Source: Allolobophora icterica
Taxonomy: Eukaryota > Annelida > Clitellata > Crassiclitellata > Lumbricidae
Direction: 5' to 3'
DNA length: 64,000 bases
Assembly (NCBI GenBank): GCA_963556255.1
Contig: OY744613.1
Span: 38,157,234-38,221,233, forward strand
Shown here: one piece after another, positions 32,839 to 51,731 of the stretch
How positions within the stretch are numbered: position 1 is the stretch's first letter
Layout: each line of letters opens with the position of its first letter
Notes under the pieces: generated by a model
The model's database searches: none
What the model saw: the letters and a program-made list of their open reading frames with translations, nothing else
Told to the model about the DNA's origin: nothing
Program-made: the position numbers and the translations under genes

Positions 32839-34069
32839 TGGTTAGGCTCTACGTTTATGCGTGGTTCTTCCACTTGTCACTCTTCTTCTACATGTACTTT
32901 CTTTGCACTGCTTTGCTCACTGATATTCATGTTCTCAACGACTTTTAACATAATTTAGACTCACATCTCTGCTTATATGATTACTAGAATGGCGATATAT
33001 AAACTTCCTTAATAATTATAAAGAAATATATATTTGGAAAGCAGTGATCTTGTTTTACGCCTGAACTGAATGATGCATTGAGGAGGTTCTTAAGACGCAT
33101 ATAAAGAAGAGTGTTACTGTTGCCTTTGTTTTGTCTGGATTCGTTTCAGTGTTCTCTTCGTCCGCGATCAGTTTTACGTCGAGACTTGACGTGAACGAAG
33201 AATACATCAACGCAGTAACGAAACTTAGCAACAGAATCTGCGTTCTGTGCGGTTCAGCTGGTCTGCCAACTGCCGTTAAAGTGGTCCTTGTCTTCGAGGA
33301 TCGAAGTCCGTTTGCTATTCAGCGGAGGGTCAAAGTTCAAGAGATCAGGCGACCTTGGGACATGGGATCCAGTCGAATGCAAAACTGTCTTTACGTGACG
33401 GACCTCGAGAGCCAAAGCATTTGGAAGATTGCTGGAGATGACTATAAATTGACGCGGTGGTTGTCTGGGATAGGTGCGCCGTTCACTATTTCAGTCTCCG
33501 GTGAGGGTCAGGTATGTCTTACCAGGACCGGTCAACCGCAGTCCAGCCTAGAGATCTATGGACCAGATTCTCAGCTGTGTCTTTATGTTCTGTTGCCCGA
33601 GGACATAAAATTTCCGCTTCACGCAGTAGAGACATCGACAGGAAATTTCGTCATCATGTATCGGAGGAGATCGCCTCAAGAGACGAGAGATTCTGAGGGA
33701 CTGATTGTTAGCGATTCACCAGATCGAGAATCAAGTGGTGGGAATCTGATGTGGGGTGTAAGTGAAGTGACCAGGGACGGAAGTGTGGTCATCAACTGTT
33801 TTGTTCCTGCGGATGAACCGGAGCGACTGAATCACCCGGAACACCTCGCCGTCGACTCAGAGGTGTTTGTGGCCGACACGAGGAACGACAGAGTGATACA
33901 GTTGAACTCTAACCTGACCTGGAATAAAATTCTGATATCGACTCATCAGTTGGATCAGCCAATGAGAAGGATCAATTGGCCCAAGAGATTATATTACGAC
34001 GAATACAGGAAACAGCTGTTGGTCGTTGGTGGATTAAACGCAGCTATTCACGTTTATACATTCCACTAA
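20057..34069 (+). CDS. Predicted multidomain CARD / TRADD-N-like / SH3 / NHL protein, 1040 aa, nine exons
   Basis: Proposed exons are 20057-20330, 21029-21334, 21843-22268, 22846-23071, 24144-24239, 29221-29432, 30617-30904, 31545-31919 and 33150-34069. All phases match (1,1,1,2,2,1,1,1) and the total is 3123 nt, exactly 1041 codons including TAA. The domain order is CARD (1-91), CARD-like (92-193), TRADD-N-like (194-335), SH3 with a long RT-loop insertion (336-442), an F-box-like segment (443-513, tentative), CARD-like (514-609), TRADD-N-like (610-734) and an NHL-type propeller (735-1040). CARDs and TRADD-N folds mediate homotypic death-pathway assembly, SH3 binds proline motifs and NHL propellers bind protein or RNA. 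No TM segment or signal peptide was seen, so a cytosolic adaptor is likely. Weak points are the 5-kb intron 24240-29220, which could instead separate two genes, and the GC donor after 21334. A CAG-TAA stop reading is also possible at 24243. Confidence 0.65.
21029..21334 (+). CDS. Exon 2: second CARD-like domain
   Basis: It starts after TATTTCAG in phase 1. Diverged CARD helices are visible: NQETLVDLLDPTDLIVHMF, FVKTQTLLEVIRQRSLRDYK and NQSHIAQILEQGG. The GG(A)GG end resembles the ends of exons 1 and 7. The donor is GC (GGAG/GCATGA), not GT. Reading on without splicing reaches a stop at 21366. Confidence 0.65.
21843..22268 (+). CDS. Exon 3: TRADD-N-like domain
   Basis: The acceptor TTAATTTCAG is followed by VVVRVHAQLN and an acidic linker (EEVDETEEE). 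The recognisable core is SVVLYIYCKTLKDLIHL, SGKLRTIIQTIFTQLL and a closing ITIDFDDDEYNKCRSYF. This resembles the TRADD N-terminal fold, which has an alternating strand/helix pattern with a conserved Cys and an acidic DxxYxxCxxYF end. The assignment is by pattern, not alignment. The exon has symmetric 1-1 phases. Confidence 0.5.
22846..24239 (+). CDS. Exons 4-5: SH3 domain with RT-loop insertion
   Basis: Exon 4 (22846-23071) begins FVRAVYDFSPADMNA, the ALYDF strand of an SH3. A charged insertion of about 40 residues follows, then ALSFVKGEHFEIRDLLD. Exon 5 (24144-24239) supplies GWWKAKRLSDGQIGFIPRNR. Conserved SH3 features are ALYDF, WW and GFIPxN. The start xVRAxYDF plus a long RT-loop insertion recalls MAGUK/CARMA SH3 domains. 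The 1.07-kb intron holds ATGT/ACAT simple repeats. Exon 5 ends at a strong GTAAGT donor that also creates an in-frame CAG TAA. Confidence 0.75.
23075..23445. repeat. ATGT/ACAT simple repeats in inverted orientation
   Basis: Imperfect ATGT runs (23080-23175) and ACAT runs (23275-23390) occupy the intron between the two SH3 exons. More ACAT repeats lie at 24018-24105. The opposite orientations could form weak stems. Confidence 0.7.
24717..24785. repeat. GA-rich microsatellite
   Basis: Imperfect (GA)n and GAGG repeats in the long intron 24240-29220. No coding potential. Confidence 0.8.
25140..27000 (-). pseudogene. CR1/L2-like LINE, decayed, antisense in intron 5
   Basis: On the minus strand, from 27000 downward, it encodes the reverse transcriptase palm: the N-terminal RT region (KKSCELDPLPPFILV, LPASQKRAIVFPTLKKENLD), a stop before NYRPISHLSF, then FGVPQGSVLGPILC and the catalytic LYADDAQAF (YADD). 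The C-terminus (MLDVLHWLPIAARIRYKILF, AVVGPTIWNELPP) continues at 25191-25600. The 3' UTR ends in GAGGCGCTTTATAAATTTC and an (ACAAT)n tail at 25143. A foreign insertion splits it at 25600-25868, and a sister copy lies at 39560-40520. It lacks the endonuclease and is dead. Confidence 0.85.
25600..25868 (+). mobile_element. Short retroposon inserted into the LINE
   Basis: The sister LINE at 40 kb is continuous across this point, so roughly 270 bp here is extra. It ends in AATAAACGAATATTGG and a TTGATTGATTGATT tail in + orientation, the same tail type as the element ending at 452. The left boundary is approximate. Confidence 0.65.
27635..27700 (-). repeat. LINE 3' tail fragment (minus)
   Basis: Complemented, it ends in GCAATTACAATTACAACC after a GCGCAATAGAAG box, matching the tails of the CR1/L2-like copies. 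Nothing of its body is preserved. Confidence 0.5.
28549..28646. repeat. (GT)n microsatellite
   Basis: About 48 GT dinucleotides with one GC interruption, in the long intron. Cys/Val and His/Thr open frames through it are artefacts. Confidence 0.95.
29036..29100. repeat. (TA)n tracts
   Basis: Two TA dinucleotide runs separated by about 18 bp, 120 bp upstream of exon 6. Confidence 0.85.
29221..29432 (+). CDS. Exon 6: F-box-like segment (tentative)
   Basis: It joins exon 5 in phase 2. It reads VYRARRLFQANNLPLELLDI, then ILRKS, later VIWKMSSVDNCWFHRIKRR and KSVWRHLAG. The LPxELLxxIL opening followed by spaced W and R/K residues resembles an F-box, but it is short and unproven. It ends at GCAG/GTGAGA in phase 1. 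Confidence 0.5.
30617..30904 (+). CDS. Exon 7: third CARD-like domain
   Basis: Phases are 1-1. Helical pattern: YRNNRHYLEQNIEMHGLMSR, a polar turn (SDDCLTDYEGRIIG), KAFSHLETVLKRID and FLLCLRQTNQKLVTKVVENG. The exon ends at GGTGGAG/GTTCGC, the same place in the fold as exons 1 and 2, supporting a shared origin by exon duplication. Confidence 0.65.
31545..31919 (+). CDS. Exon 8: coiled segment plus second TRADD-N-like domain
   Basis: It starts VVLKATILSDEIRRKE, in the same frame context as exon 3 (VVV). A charged helix DLRGKHQRRSHQIEKLINQL follows, then a TRADD-N-like core TLSLWCRSQTTLETIN, FRRRLLNILALL and a closing VLNIDVDQLKKIAG. It is symmetric 1-1, like exon 3, and ends at GCTG/GTAAGT. 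Confidence 0.55.
32795..32835. repeat. (AT)n microsatellite
   Basis: A run of about twenty AT dinucleotides in the intron before the NHL exon. Confidence 0.9.
33150..34069 (+). CDS. Exon 9: NHL-type beta-propeller and stop
   Basis: A single 920-nt terminal exon encodes 306 residues. Blade signatures of NHL/TRIM-type propellers are CLYVTDLESQSIWKI, PEHLAVDSEVFVADTRNDRV, WPKRLYYDEYRKQLLVVGG and the final AAIHVYTFH. About six blades seem likely. There is no RING or B-box in the protein, so it is not a canonical TRIM. TAA ends at 34069. No clear AATAAA was seen close downstream. Confidence 0.75.
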
Positions 34070-35085
34070 TAGCCTACACGTTGCTCACGCTCAAGCATCT
34101 AACTTTGAGTAAATTTTGTACACTTGGTGCTTATTTTTACACTTTCTCATGTTTGCTTAATCTTCTTTATCAATAATTATACTCTGAGTAATTTTACGCT
34201 TTGGACTAATTTTATAGGCCCTACTCGTTACTAATTTGTACATTTGTTATTACTTTCTATATATGGCCTACGTTAGATCAAAATTTAAATTTTCCATAAA
34301 GCTTTATAATTTCAATTGATTCTCCTCATACTAACTCTATGAAAATTAGATCCTGTAATATGCAGTTGGTCTAATTGGGATCCTCTGAAGTCTGAACAAT
34401 GGTCGCTTCGAAAGAGGAGAATCTGGATTCACTTCTAACTTCGTCCTTTCTGCTGAATCTTATGCATCAATGCTGTATTTACAGCTGTCGCAGCAAAATT
34501 TGGAAAATTATTGGTGGCTAATAGTTGCTATTTTATATATGTTATTTGAATTGACAATGCCGCAGAAACGTATTCTTATCCTGTGAGGGTTTTCACTTGT
34601 TAAAATATACATAATTATCCGTTGAGTGGACGTTACATTCTAGCGAGAAGGGTAGGGAAGACGGTGTCATTTTTCTGTAATTGCTCATTAGCCGTCTTGC
34701 CATATATTTTATAAATGTTGCTGAATTAAGATGTTGTCGATCACACATGAGACTTTATCGCCAGACAGTTAAGTAGCTTTGTTTTAGTGCAGTGATATTT
34801 TAGTATATGTTTCAACAGGGGCTTCCTTCTATTTTGATTTTAATATGCTCATGTTTCTAATGATCGTGTGGTAAATATGTTAGTTTGTAGCGGTGCAACA
34901 TAATTTCTAGTGTCTGCATCTCATAAAATGACCCACGTTATGTAATATTTAATTTTTAAATTAAATATTGTCAATGATTACTGATTTTAATTAAAATACG
35001 TTTGAAATATTATATATTTTCGCGAATAAGTTAAAAATTATGAATTTTTAATGATTATTTCACGAACCGGTGACCAGAGCTCCGC
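34070..35085. other. 3' flank of the CARD/NHL gene, AT-rich
   Basis: AT-rich, low-repeat sequence that probably includes the 3' UTR. There is no coding region and no obvious polyadenylation hexamer immediately after the stop. No element boundary was identified. Confidence 0.4.
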
Positions 35086-35087
35086 GT

Positions 35088-35345
35088 ACACAGGGCCGGA
35101 TTAACCAGTATTCTCAATATGCTTTAGCATAGGGCCCCCGCTTACAGGGGGCCCCCGGCCGGACTCAAAACAATACTCTCTGGAAAATCCCCTCTGATTT
35201 GGTTTGGCCTTCTGGAAACTGGATCGGACCTCTTTTGGACTACTCTCTGGAAACTCCCTCTGATTTGACGTAGCGCTCGTGAATAGGCTGGTGCCCTGCG
35301 CTTGGCCTTCAAGTGGCGCTTGAGAAGTTTGGAGATTACGATTAC
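35088..35345 (+). repeat. hAT terminus fragment joined to a retroposon 3' end
   Basis: It starts CAGGGCCGGATTAACC, a common hAT terminal sequence, followed by a GGGCCCCC-rich palindromic stretch. No matching right end was found. From 35270 it becomes a copy of the GCTGGTGCCCTGCGCTTGG retroposon tail family, ending in GATTACGATTACGAT. Confidence 0.5.
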
Positions 35346-36069
35346 GATGCTAAACAGAACAGCGAAACAAAACTACTCCAGTATATGACAATAATTACAA
35401 CTATTATTCATTGTCCGAACATTGTTAATGCGTTATAATAGTTTCCAGCAAATCTACGCCTATCCGTCGACTGTTAGAAGTTCTGCAGTTATGTGCAATC
35501 GCTCACAATATGCACAGTTAGTTGTTGAACAAAAGAAAATTATCATGTACAAAGATGAGTTTGTAGAAAGAATTACGTCATTGCATCACGTGGGTCATTG
35601 TGTGACGTAGCCGCAAAAATAGTAGATAAATATTTCACAGCCGAGTCGAGGAAACAACGATCAACTCAAATTTCTCAAAACATTTGATCGACTCGATTTG
35701 CAAGTTAACCAAGTCGAAGATTTTTCGACCAACTCGACTTGGCTGAGTTTCGACCAACTTTATCGACTGACTCGATCGATCACGGCGTATACTTCACTCA
35801 CAGTTATTGCTCAGCGCCACAGTTATTGCTCTGTTGTATGGTCGTGTGTGCACTTCCGAAATGTGGAAGGAGGGCCATTGATATAGGCTATCAAATGGAG
35901 TTGCATTGTATCAACTTATGACTCATAATTACTTCTGGATTCTGTATCAATTGCGAGGATTACTATATTACTATGATTTCATATGAAGCGACCATTGATC
36001 GATGCATTGCTCATCATGAAAACGGCGCTACAGAAGCAACTAGAACAGATGAGATGAGATCAGCTGATA

Positions 36070-36493
36070 CTAGACAGAAACAAGTAATAGAACAAAAATA
36101 ATTAGATAGAAACAAATAATAGAATAAAATAATTAGATAGAAACAAATAATAGAATAAAATAATTAGATAGAAACAAATAATAGAATAAAATAATTAGAT
36201 AGAAACAAATAATAGAATAAAATAATTAGATAGAAACAAATAATAGAATAAAATAATTAGATAGAAACAAATAATAGAATAAAATAATTAGATAGAAACA
36301 AATAATAGAATAAAATAATTAGATAGAAACAAATAATAGAATAAAATAATTAGATAGAAACAAATAATAGAATAAAATAATTAGATAGAAACAAATAATA
36401 GAATAAAATAATTAGATAGAAACAAATAATAGAATAAAATAATTAGATAGAAACAAATAATAGAATAAAATAATTAGATAGAAACAAATAATA
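36070..36493. repeat. 31-bp satellite-like tandem array, ~13.5 copies
   Basis: The unit is 31 bp and AT-rich: AGAAACAAATAATAGAATAA followed by AATAATTAGAT. Only the first copy is diverged and the others are essentially identical, so the array was homogenised recently. It lies 245 bp beyond the 3' end of the NK2 coding region. Confidence 0.95.
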
Positions 36494-36737
36494 ATTCATT
36501 GCAAGCAACAGCTTATCAACGCGTACTTGGCTTAGGCTAAGTGGTATGTCTTATTTTTTGAATAATTTATAATTTTATTTAATGCTATGTTTTTGTTTTT
36601 GATATGTCTGTTCTAAAGCGATATCATTCATACAAGCGAAGGATGTCACATAATATTGGAAGAGGAGGAATGATTGTCTTGTCTCCAAATTCCTTTCTAC
36701 GCCACTGTTCACCATCCGATGGCAACTGACTGACTGA

Positions 36738-45731
<8,994 letters not shown>

Positions 45732-46439
45732 ACAATCGCTTCAAACCCTTTCTGGAAGATTCGACGCCGTTCTGCTACGACACAATAATTGCAATATTAC
45801 TTTATGTAGGCCTATGCCACGGCAGTATCACTTGTTAATACCTCAAAAGTCACAGATGCGGGTAAATTCTGAGGAATTTTGATCCTGGCAACTCGCACGA
45901 CAATTTTCGTAATTTTTTTACCGAATGATCGCTCAAAATTTAACACTGAAATGTGTTACCGATAGTAAGTTGAAACTATGGTTCCTTGGGTAAGCTGTAG
46001 ACGATGAATGCCTATAGAAGGGAAAACCTTCTAACTTCTTCACATTAGACTCTTAAAGTGCAGCCGCATATTATGTCTGACTAAAGGTACCTACCTATCT
46101 TCCACCTGTGAAAATTTAAGTTTTACCGTTTAGTGAATCTTAGGATTTGATATTAAATATTTCGCGATTATATAATAGTCAACTGCAGTAAAACGATATT
46201 TTAAAACGAAGTACAATATTGTATCGGCCGTTTGCGGTTCTACAACTGCGACGAATAAGTAGGCCTACTTGTTTTCTTAATAAGATACGTAACCTTCATT
46301 AACCATAGTGCAGAATAAGAAGGTTCGCGTGGTCTTATAACGTGCGATTCAGCACAGTGGCTCAATTTATCAACGCTTCATTTGCAATATCGCCTGATTA
46401 ATCAAGTTAAGAGCCAGTTAGCCTACACCGAGGTTAACT

Positions 46440-46660
46440 AAAGAGACAATTGACTTCTGGCGGGTGCGATTTTTGCCCGCGATATAGGCGCTGTCACGCT
46501 TTGTCGGCCAAGCGCGGAGTCTCGCTGCAGCAATGTTTTTCGAAATGTGACAAATGCACATCAGTGGGCGCGACCAATCAGAGCAATGTCTGAACAGTCT
46601 TTAATTTAATTGGTCTTGGGAAACTACGCCCACTGCCTCCATTGGTTTCGCGAAGAATCA
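46440..46660. promoter_or_regulatory. CCAAT-rich GC-elevated segment (possible promoter)
   Basis: CCAATCAGAGC (46573), AATTGGTC (46609) and CCATTGG (46640) supply three CCAAT boxes in both orientations. They lie within a less AT-rich stretch of GCGC/CGCG words, about 0.7-0.9 kb upstream of NK2 exon 1 on the same regulatory side. No TATA box or transcription start can be fixed. Confidence 0.3.
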
Positions 46661-47149
46661 ATGGTTGGATGTGGTTAACACCCAAAATCAAACTCGCGAC
46701 TTTTTCAGCCCGATTAAAATGTTTGTCATGTGAAAAATTTCTAACCTGTCTCTTGGCCTGACCTGTAGTCCTACTCTTACAACTATGACCTGTGGCTTGA
46801 GGATAAGAACTGGATAGATTCCAAATTGGCAGCATAAATTCGCGGGTGAAGTAACAGATTTTACATTTTGTAATCCTAGACCATCATAGTTCCCGGTCAT
46901 TATCGTATCTTACAAGCGCAGTATCTGGGGTCGCCGTGCATTTGAATGTAGGCCTACGCGTTTCTACATTTCAAATCCACATGTCCTCTTGTGTCTTGTT
47001 TGCGCAAACGTCGTGCGCTGCCTTTGAGGAACTACAGTCTTGGAGGGTGGATAGTAAACTGCTTCTCAAAGCATCGGTGAATGAGTTTCTGCTACAGGGC
47101 ACTCCACAAAAACTTTATAAATTTTGATGGCTTAATTCTATATATGGAC

Positions 47150-47400
47150 CTGGGTTCCTCATTTGTTGAGCTGTCTGATGCTGCTTGAAGGTTGGGCTTG
47201 ATTTTTAATTTTAATGCGTCTCTCACCGACTATGTAAATGATATTCGTAAGTCGTCATATATGCACATTCGTAAAATACGCAGAATAAGGGATCATGTCC
47301 CATTTATTCAGGGCTATCTCTGTTAAACGCAATGGTCTCAGTTGTCTTGATTACTGTAACTCGCTTCTTGATAGCAATGCTTCGGAATTCAGAACTCTTT
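47150..47400 (+). pseudogene. LINE reverse transcriptase fragment
   Basis: Broken + frames read LTDYVNDIRKSSYMHIRKIR and LDYCNSLLDSNA, both standard C-terminal RT boxes of CR1/L2-like LINEs. The copy is short and mutated. Confidence 0.65.
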
Positions 47401-48179
47401 GGCTACAGCCATGACTAATACGTCAAAATGACTAATATATTATATATATTATATATATTATATATTATATATAATATATTATATATATTATATAACCCCT
47501 GTGCCGAAGTATTTGCATTGACTTCGTGTTCAGCCTTCAGGAAAGCTATTGTTTCAAATTAGGGCTCATAGTTTTTGAAACATTAAACTCTGGCCAACCA
47601 CATTACTGAAAATAAATTCCTAGTCACCAGACTTATCATTATTCAACCAGATCATTTGATTGTCCTTTTTAATCATACATAACCTTCGTCTCTTTAAGAT
47701 TATTTTCATGACACATATCTGTTAATACTACGGTGTATATTCAGGTGATCCATCATTTGATGCGGAACATCTTCGGTATACTTGCCAGAGTCGCCTTGTC
47801 GTCTGCCAAACGATGGGCATTCACTAACCTGCCACCTATAGCTTCACTCCTCCGTATATGTCTTGCATATATTCTCGGATAAGTTCCTCGTCTTAGATAA
47901 TGAAGAGCATTGACGAGAGTGCTTGGGCAACTCAGCTTTATTCCTTATTAGTCAATCCTAGTGCAGACATGAGCATAAACCAAGGTCGCAATCGCATGTA
48001 GCGGAAGGGACTGGCGAATGGCACGGAGTTGGCGTAAATGGTAGAAGCACGAGCGGGGGACACTATTATGTAATATTCCAAAAATAAATTCTGTCGACAT
48101 CAAAAGCCTTTGTTGCTATAAGATGTTGTTAAACTCCGGATCCATCCGAGAGACACTATTGACATGATCAGCTAGAGGG

Positions 48180-48912
48180 AGAACAAGATCTTGGACGAAT
48201 CCAGAGGGGGAGAAGTGCATATTGGGAAACCTGAGGTGGAGCCTCGGAGGGAGTCAGCATCGATCATGGCAAGCTGGACACGATTACGGAGCCAAGTGTA
48301 CTGGGTCCTATCATGGTTAAGGCGGAGGCGATTTGAGGATGACCAAGAGCAGAGGAAGCCTCCAGGATGCGCCATAAGAGCAGCTGAGGTAACTAACGAA
48401 AAGCTGTCTATATTGGCTTCTGCCCTACTAATGCATCGAAGCTTCAGTCCATCATTAATGCTGCTGCTCTTCTCATAGGGGTATAATGAAGTTTGCCCAT
48501 ATCTCTTCCTACATCCGAAACTCCCTTCACTGGCCTGCCCATTAACCAACGCATTCAATTTAAGGTCCTTTACCTCATGCGTAACTGTCTTGGGGGACTC
48601 AGCTGTATCTCACGGCTTACTGCACCCCAGTTTCCAGTTTGCCTGGTCGGGTCTCTCTCCGGTCATCTGTCCGTGGCCACTTGGTTGTTTCTTGGATACG
48701 CACTGCTACGGCCCAGTCTCATAGTTTTTGCGGTTGTGGGCCCTTCCAGCTGGAACCGCCTTCCTTAGGCTTTTCCTCCTCGCTCTCTCCTGTAGAGTTT
48801 CGCAAGCGCCTGAAAACATTTCTCTTTGTCAGTGAAGACACTGACCCGGGTCGGGAGTGCCTCTGATTTGAGTGGCGCTATATAAATTCTCGATTACAAT
48901 TACAATTACAAT
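48180..48912 (+). pseudogene. CR1/L2-like LINE 3' part
   Basis: Decayed RT frames include LMHRSFSPSLMLLLFS, then [12 protein letters not shown] and [19 protein letters not shown] 3' UTR with GTGGCGCTATATAAATTCTC and a (GATTACAATTACAATTACAA) tail follows. It is the sister of 44100-45200 and preserves that copy's empty MITE target near 48415. Confidence 0.8.
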
Positions 48913-49031
48913 AATAATAATTATATGATCTATATTTTCCTAGACTTGAAAAAAGAGCTGCATGATCTATTATCATGCATTCGCATGAGAAGAAGTCTTA
49001 CATTAAAGATAACCATAAGAGTCCAGTAACC

Positions 49032-49571
49032 CAGTGGCGGCGATCTTGTCTGAGAGGTTGGGGGGGGGGACAAGTCGGCCATGTGTCTGGTTGATGACCT
49101 TTTTTAAGGAATTCATCTCCCAAACACAAATTTTTCTTGGCTTTTTTAGGAAATTTTTGACTTTTTGGCGATATCATCTCCCAAAAAAGTTGAGGACCTT
49201 TTTCTTTTTCTTTTTAGTCATTCACCCCTTTTTGCAACTTTTCGTTACGGTCTCGGGTCTCGCCACAGTACCTTTTTTTCAGAACGTCATCCCCAAACAT
49301 TGTTACACTTTTCTTTCTAAGTTCTTCTCCCACAAAACTTCTATTACTTTTCTCCTTACTTTCTCGTAATTTTCGGGGAACACTTCTCTTGAAAAATTTC
49401 ATTTTTACCTCGTCTGGTCAAAAAAGGCTGTGAAAACCCTCACACCCAATTACATTTGCTGGCCTTTTTTAGTCTTTCTTCAAAATTTGGGGGAACAGAT
49501 GTTTGGCGTGTCCCCCCACTCTTAAAGGTGGGGGTCATGTCCCCCGCGATCCCCCTAGATCGCCGCCCATG
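49032..49571. mobile_element. hAT-type non-autonomous element, 540 bp, perfect 8-bp duplication
   Basis: The left end CAGTGGCGGCGATCT and the complemented right end CATGGGCGGCGATCT match at 13 of 15 positions. CAGTAACC is duplicated exactly at 49024-49031 and 49572-49579. G/C homopolymer runs lie just inside both ends. The T-rich interior has no ORF of interest. Confidence 0.9.
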
Positions 49572-49765
49572 CAGTAACCCGTTAGTTAGTTGCTGTTTAA
49601 CGATACTGTGTCATAACAAAGATGATTAGCGTCACCATCCTCCAGTAACTCGCTATTATTATTTTTATTCCAAAGTTTAACGACATCTTATGGCTACATA
49701 GGCCGTTGACGTCTTAAAAGTTTATATGTTTCAGTTCAAGTTCATATAACTTTCCGTCATCAGTT

Positions 49766-49769
<4 letters not shown>

Positions 49770-49797
<28 letters not shown>

Positions 49798-49800
49798 TCG
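49770..49800. repeat. (TTTC)n microsatellite
   Basis: Eight TTTC tetranucleotides. A (CA)n run follows at 49902-49935. Confidence 0.9.
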
Positions 49801-49898
49801 GTTCTCTCATAATTTGTTTCCTTGGTTAGCAGGTTGTTGAGATGCCGATGATTGACAGGTTAACGACATCTTTTATAACATATAATATATATTTATAT

Positions 49899-49939
<41 letters not shown>

Positions 49940-50189
49940 ATATTATACATATGCATCGTTATTCATTTGGCCATTTGGCTTCTTTTCCTTTGCTCTTTGG
50001 CCCAAAGGCTCTTTTTTGACCGTAGGGCCTATCGGTTCTTTTCTGTTTCATTTTCTTTGCATATTTTTTCACTTTTTCTTACCATGAAGGTTCTTTTAGG
50101 AAGAATTTCACATCAATCTACATTAACGTAAATCCATTTGTATCATATTTACAAACAATGTTCAATAAACACATTATTAGCTTATAGCT

Positions 50190-50465
50190 GTACAGACTGC
50201 TTCAATATTCAAAATTAACAAAATTACTATCAGCTGATAGTAAGGAACTTCTAAACTAGTAGTAGAAAGTAGTTTTTTCCTATTTCTTAGTAACCCCTTA
50301 AATGCAGTTGAACAACATATAGCATCGGTCGCAACTGTTTTAAAGGTGTCTACGAGTTTCAGAACTATCGAGTGCTTAACGACGTCTATTTGCACCAATA
50401 GCCGTTAACGTCGATAACAAATATTTAATTATAGTTTCCACCGTAGCACAGGCTGAGTTAGGTAT
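50190..50465 (-). repeat. Inverted copy of the 41.6-42.9 kb repeat unit
   Basis: Complemented, it begins CTAACTCAGCCTGTGCTACG and runs through the ATTTGTTATCGACGTTAACG block to TATTGAAGCAGTCTGTACA, colinear with 41606-41873. It lies about 8 kb away in the opposite orientation. Confidence 0.85.
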
Positions 50466-50754
50466 ATATACCTTGTATAATATTATAGGCTTGTTACTTA
50501 AATGTTCATGAAACTCCAACCATGGATCTGTAGTCTATTAATGATCCTGTTATCCGAAGTTCAAAGTCAGATGGATTGAAAACACGGAAGTGAAAATCAG
50601 ATGCGCCATTCTTGTGCAGAAGGTAACAGAGAACGTGGATGATGGAAGAGACACTACTGCTAGCAGTGACAAAGCGATGCCATCCAATTCGGTTTGAACC
50701 ATGCAGCGATATCTTCTTCGCTGATTTCTCAGTTACACAGGCAGAGGATCGTGG

Positions 50755-51020
50755 CATGTGCACGTTTCGGTCGGCTGCCCATGGACTCCTGACTGTTCAT
50801 AGGAATGCAGACTGCTAGGCCTACAGCTCAATCCAGAAACTTTGCCTATCTTGTGCCCACCAGCTGGAATCGCCTTTCTCGTCGAGAGCTGCTGCTTGTG
50901 CTCCTCAGTTTGTCCTTTCCACAGTTTCACAAGCGACTGAAGTCTGTATTAACTGACAGTGATTTCACTGGTTCGAGTCGGGAACGCAACTAATGCGTTT
51001 TTCTTGAAGTGGCGAAAATG
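50755..51020 (+). mobile_element. LINE 3' fragment
   Basis: GTCGGCTGCCCATGGACTCC, then a CCAGCTGGAATCGCCTTTCT (VPTSWNRLS) box and TTTCACTGGTTCGAGTCGGG match the copy at 2590-3060. It is truncated before the usual tail. Confidence 0.7.
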
Positions 51021-51731
51021 AATCACTTATCCGATGAAACTTTTGAACAACTGCACTTAACTATAGTTAACTAGAACTACTAACTGAATGTTAACACAAT
51101 CGAAAACTGCAAGTTTCCTAAACAATTATCTGTAACTAAAACCGATAATAGCTAAATAGTTTTTAAATAGGGCCTAGTCTGGTGGTATTTGCAATAGTCC
51201 ACAACTATTTACTATTTAAAATACTATTTAAATAGTTTCCTACAGGTAATTCTATATTACTAAAATTGTCACCGTGACAATTTATTCCAACACTGGTCAT
51301 TGACCAGTATTGTCTGCTCTGTGGCGCGAATAAGTGTAAATGTACATGTAAACGTAAAAATTTTTATATGGCGACTGTAAGGACACGACCGTACTCATTT
51401 TCAATAATTGATCGAGTGAGATCCTTTGCCACCGCTGTCCGTTTGAAATGAGCGCCACTCCATTTAAGGTGTAAGTTTATAGGCCTATAAGGTAGAGGAA
51501 ATGCATTTTATGGTTCAATTACAAACTGTTGTTGATAGGTTCGTGCGTGTGGAGAATTTATGCCCAACTTCGAAATGCTGTTGTCAGTGAACTGCTTGCT
51601 AAATAATTGTGCGCAATAAATCACAGACTGTTGGAGGCGTTTGTCTGATTTCGAGTTAAAGCTACGCTACGAATCGGGCGAAACGTCTTTTCAAAGCCGA
51701 TCGATTGACGTATAAGGAATTCGTCCACATA

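Noticed and set aside
36070..36493. 31-bp periodic array resembling a CRISPR array
   Set aside because: Repeats are directly adjacent without unique spacers, and the context is a eukaryotic intergenic region.
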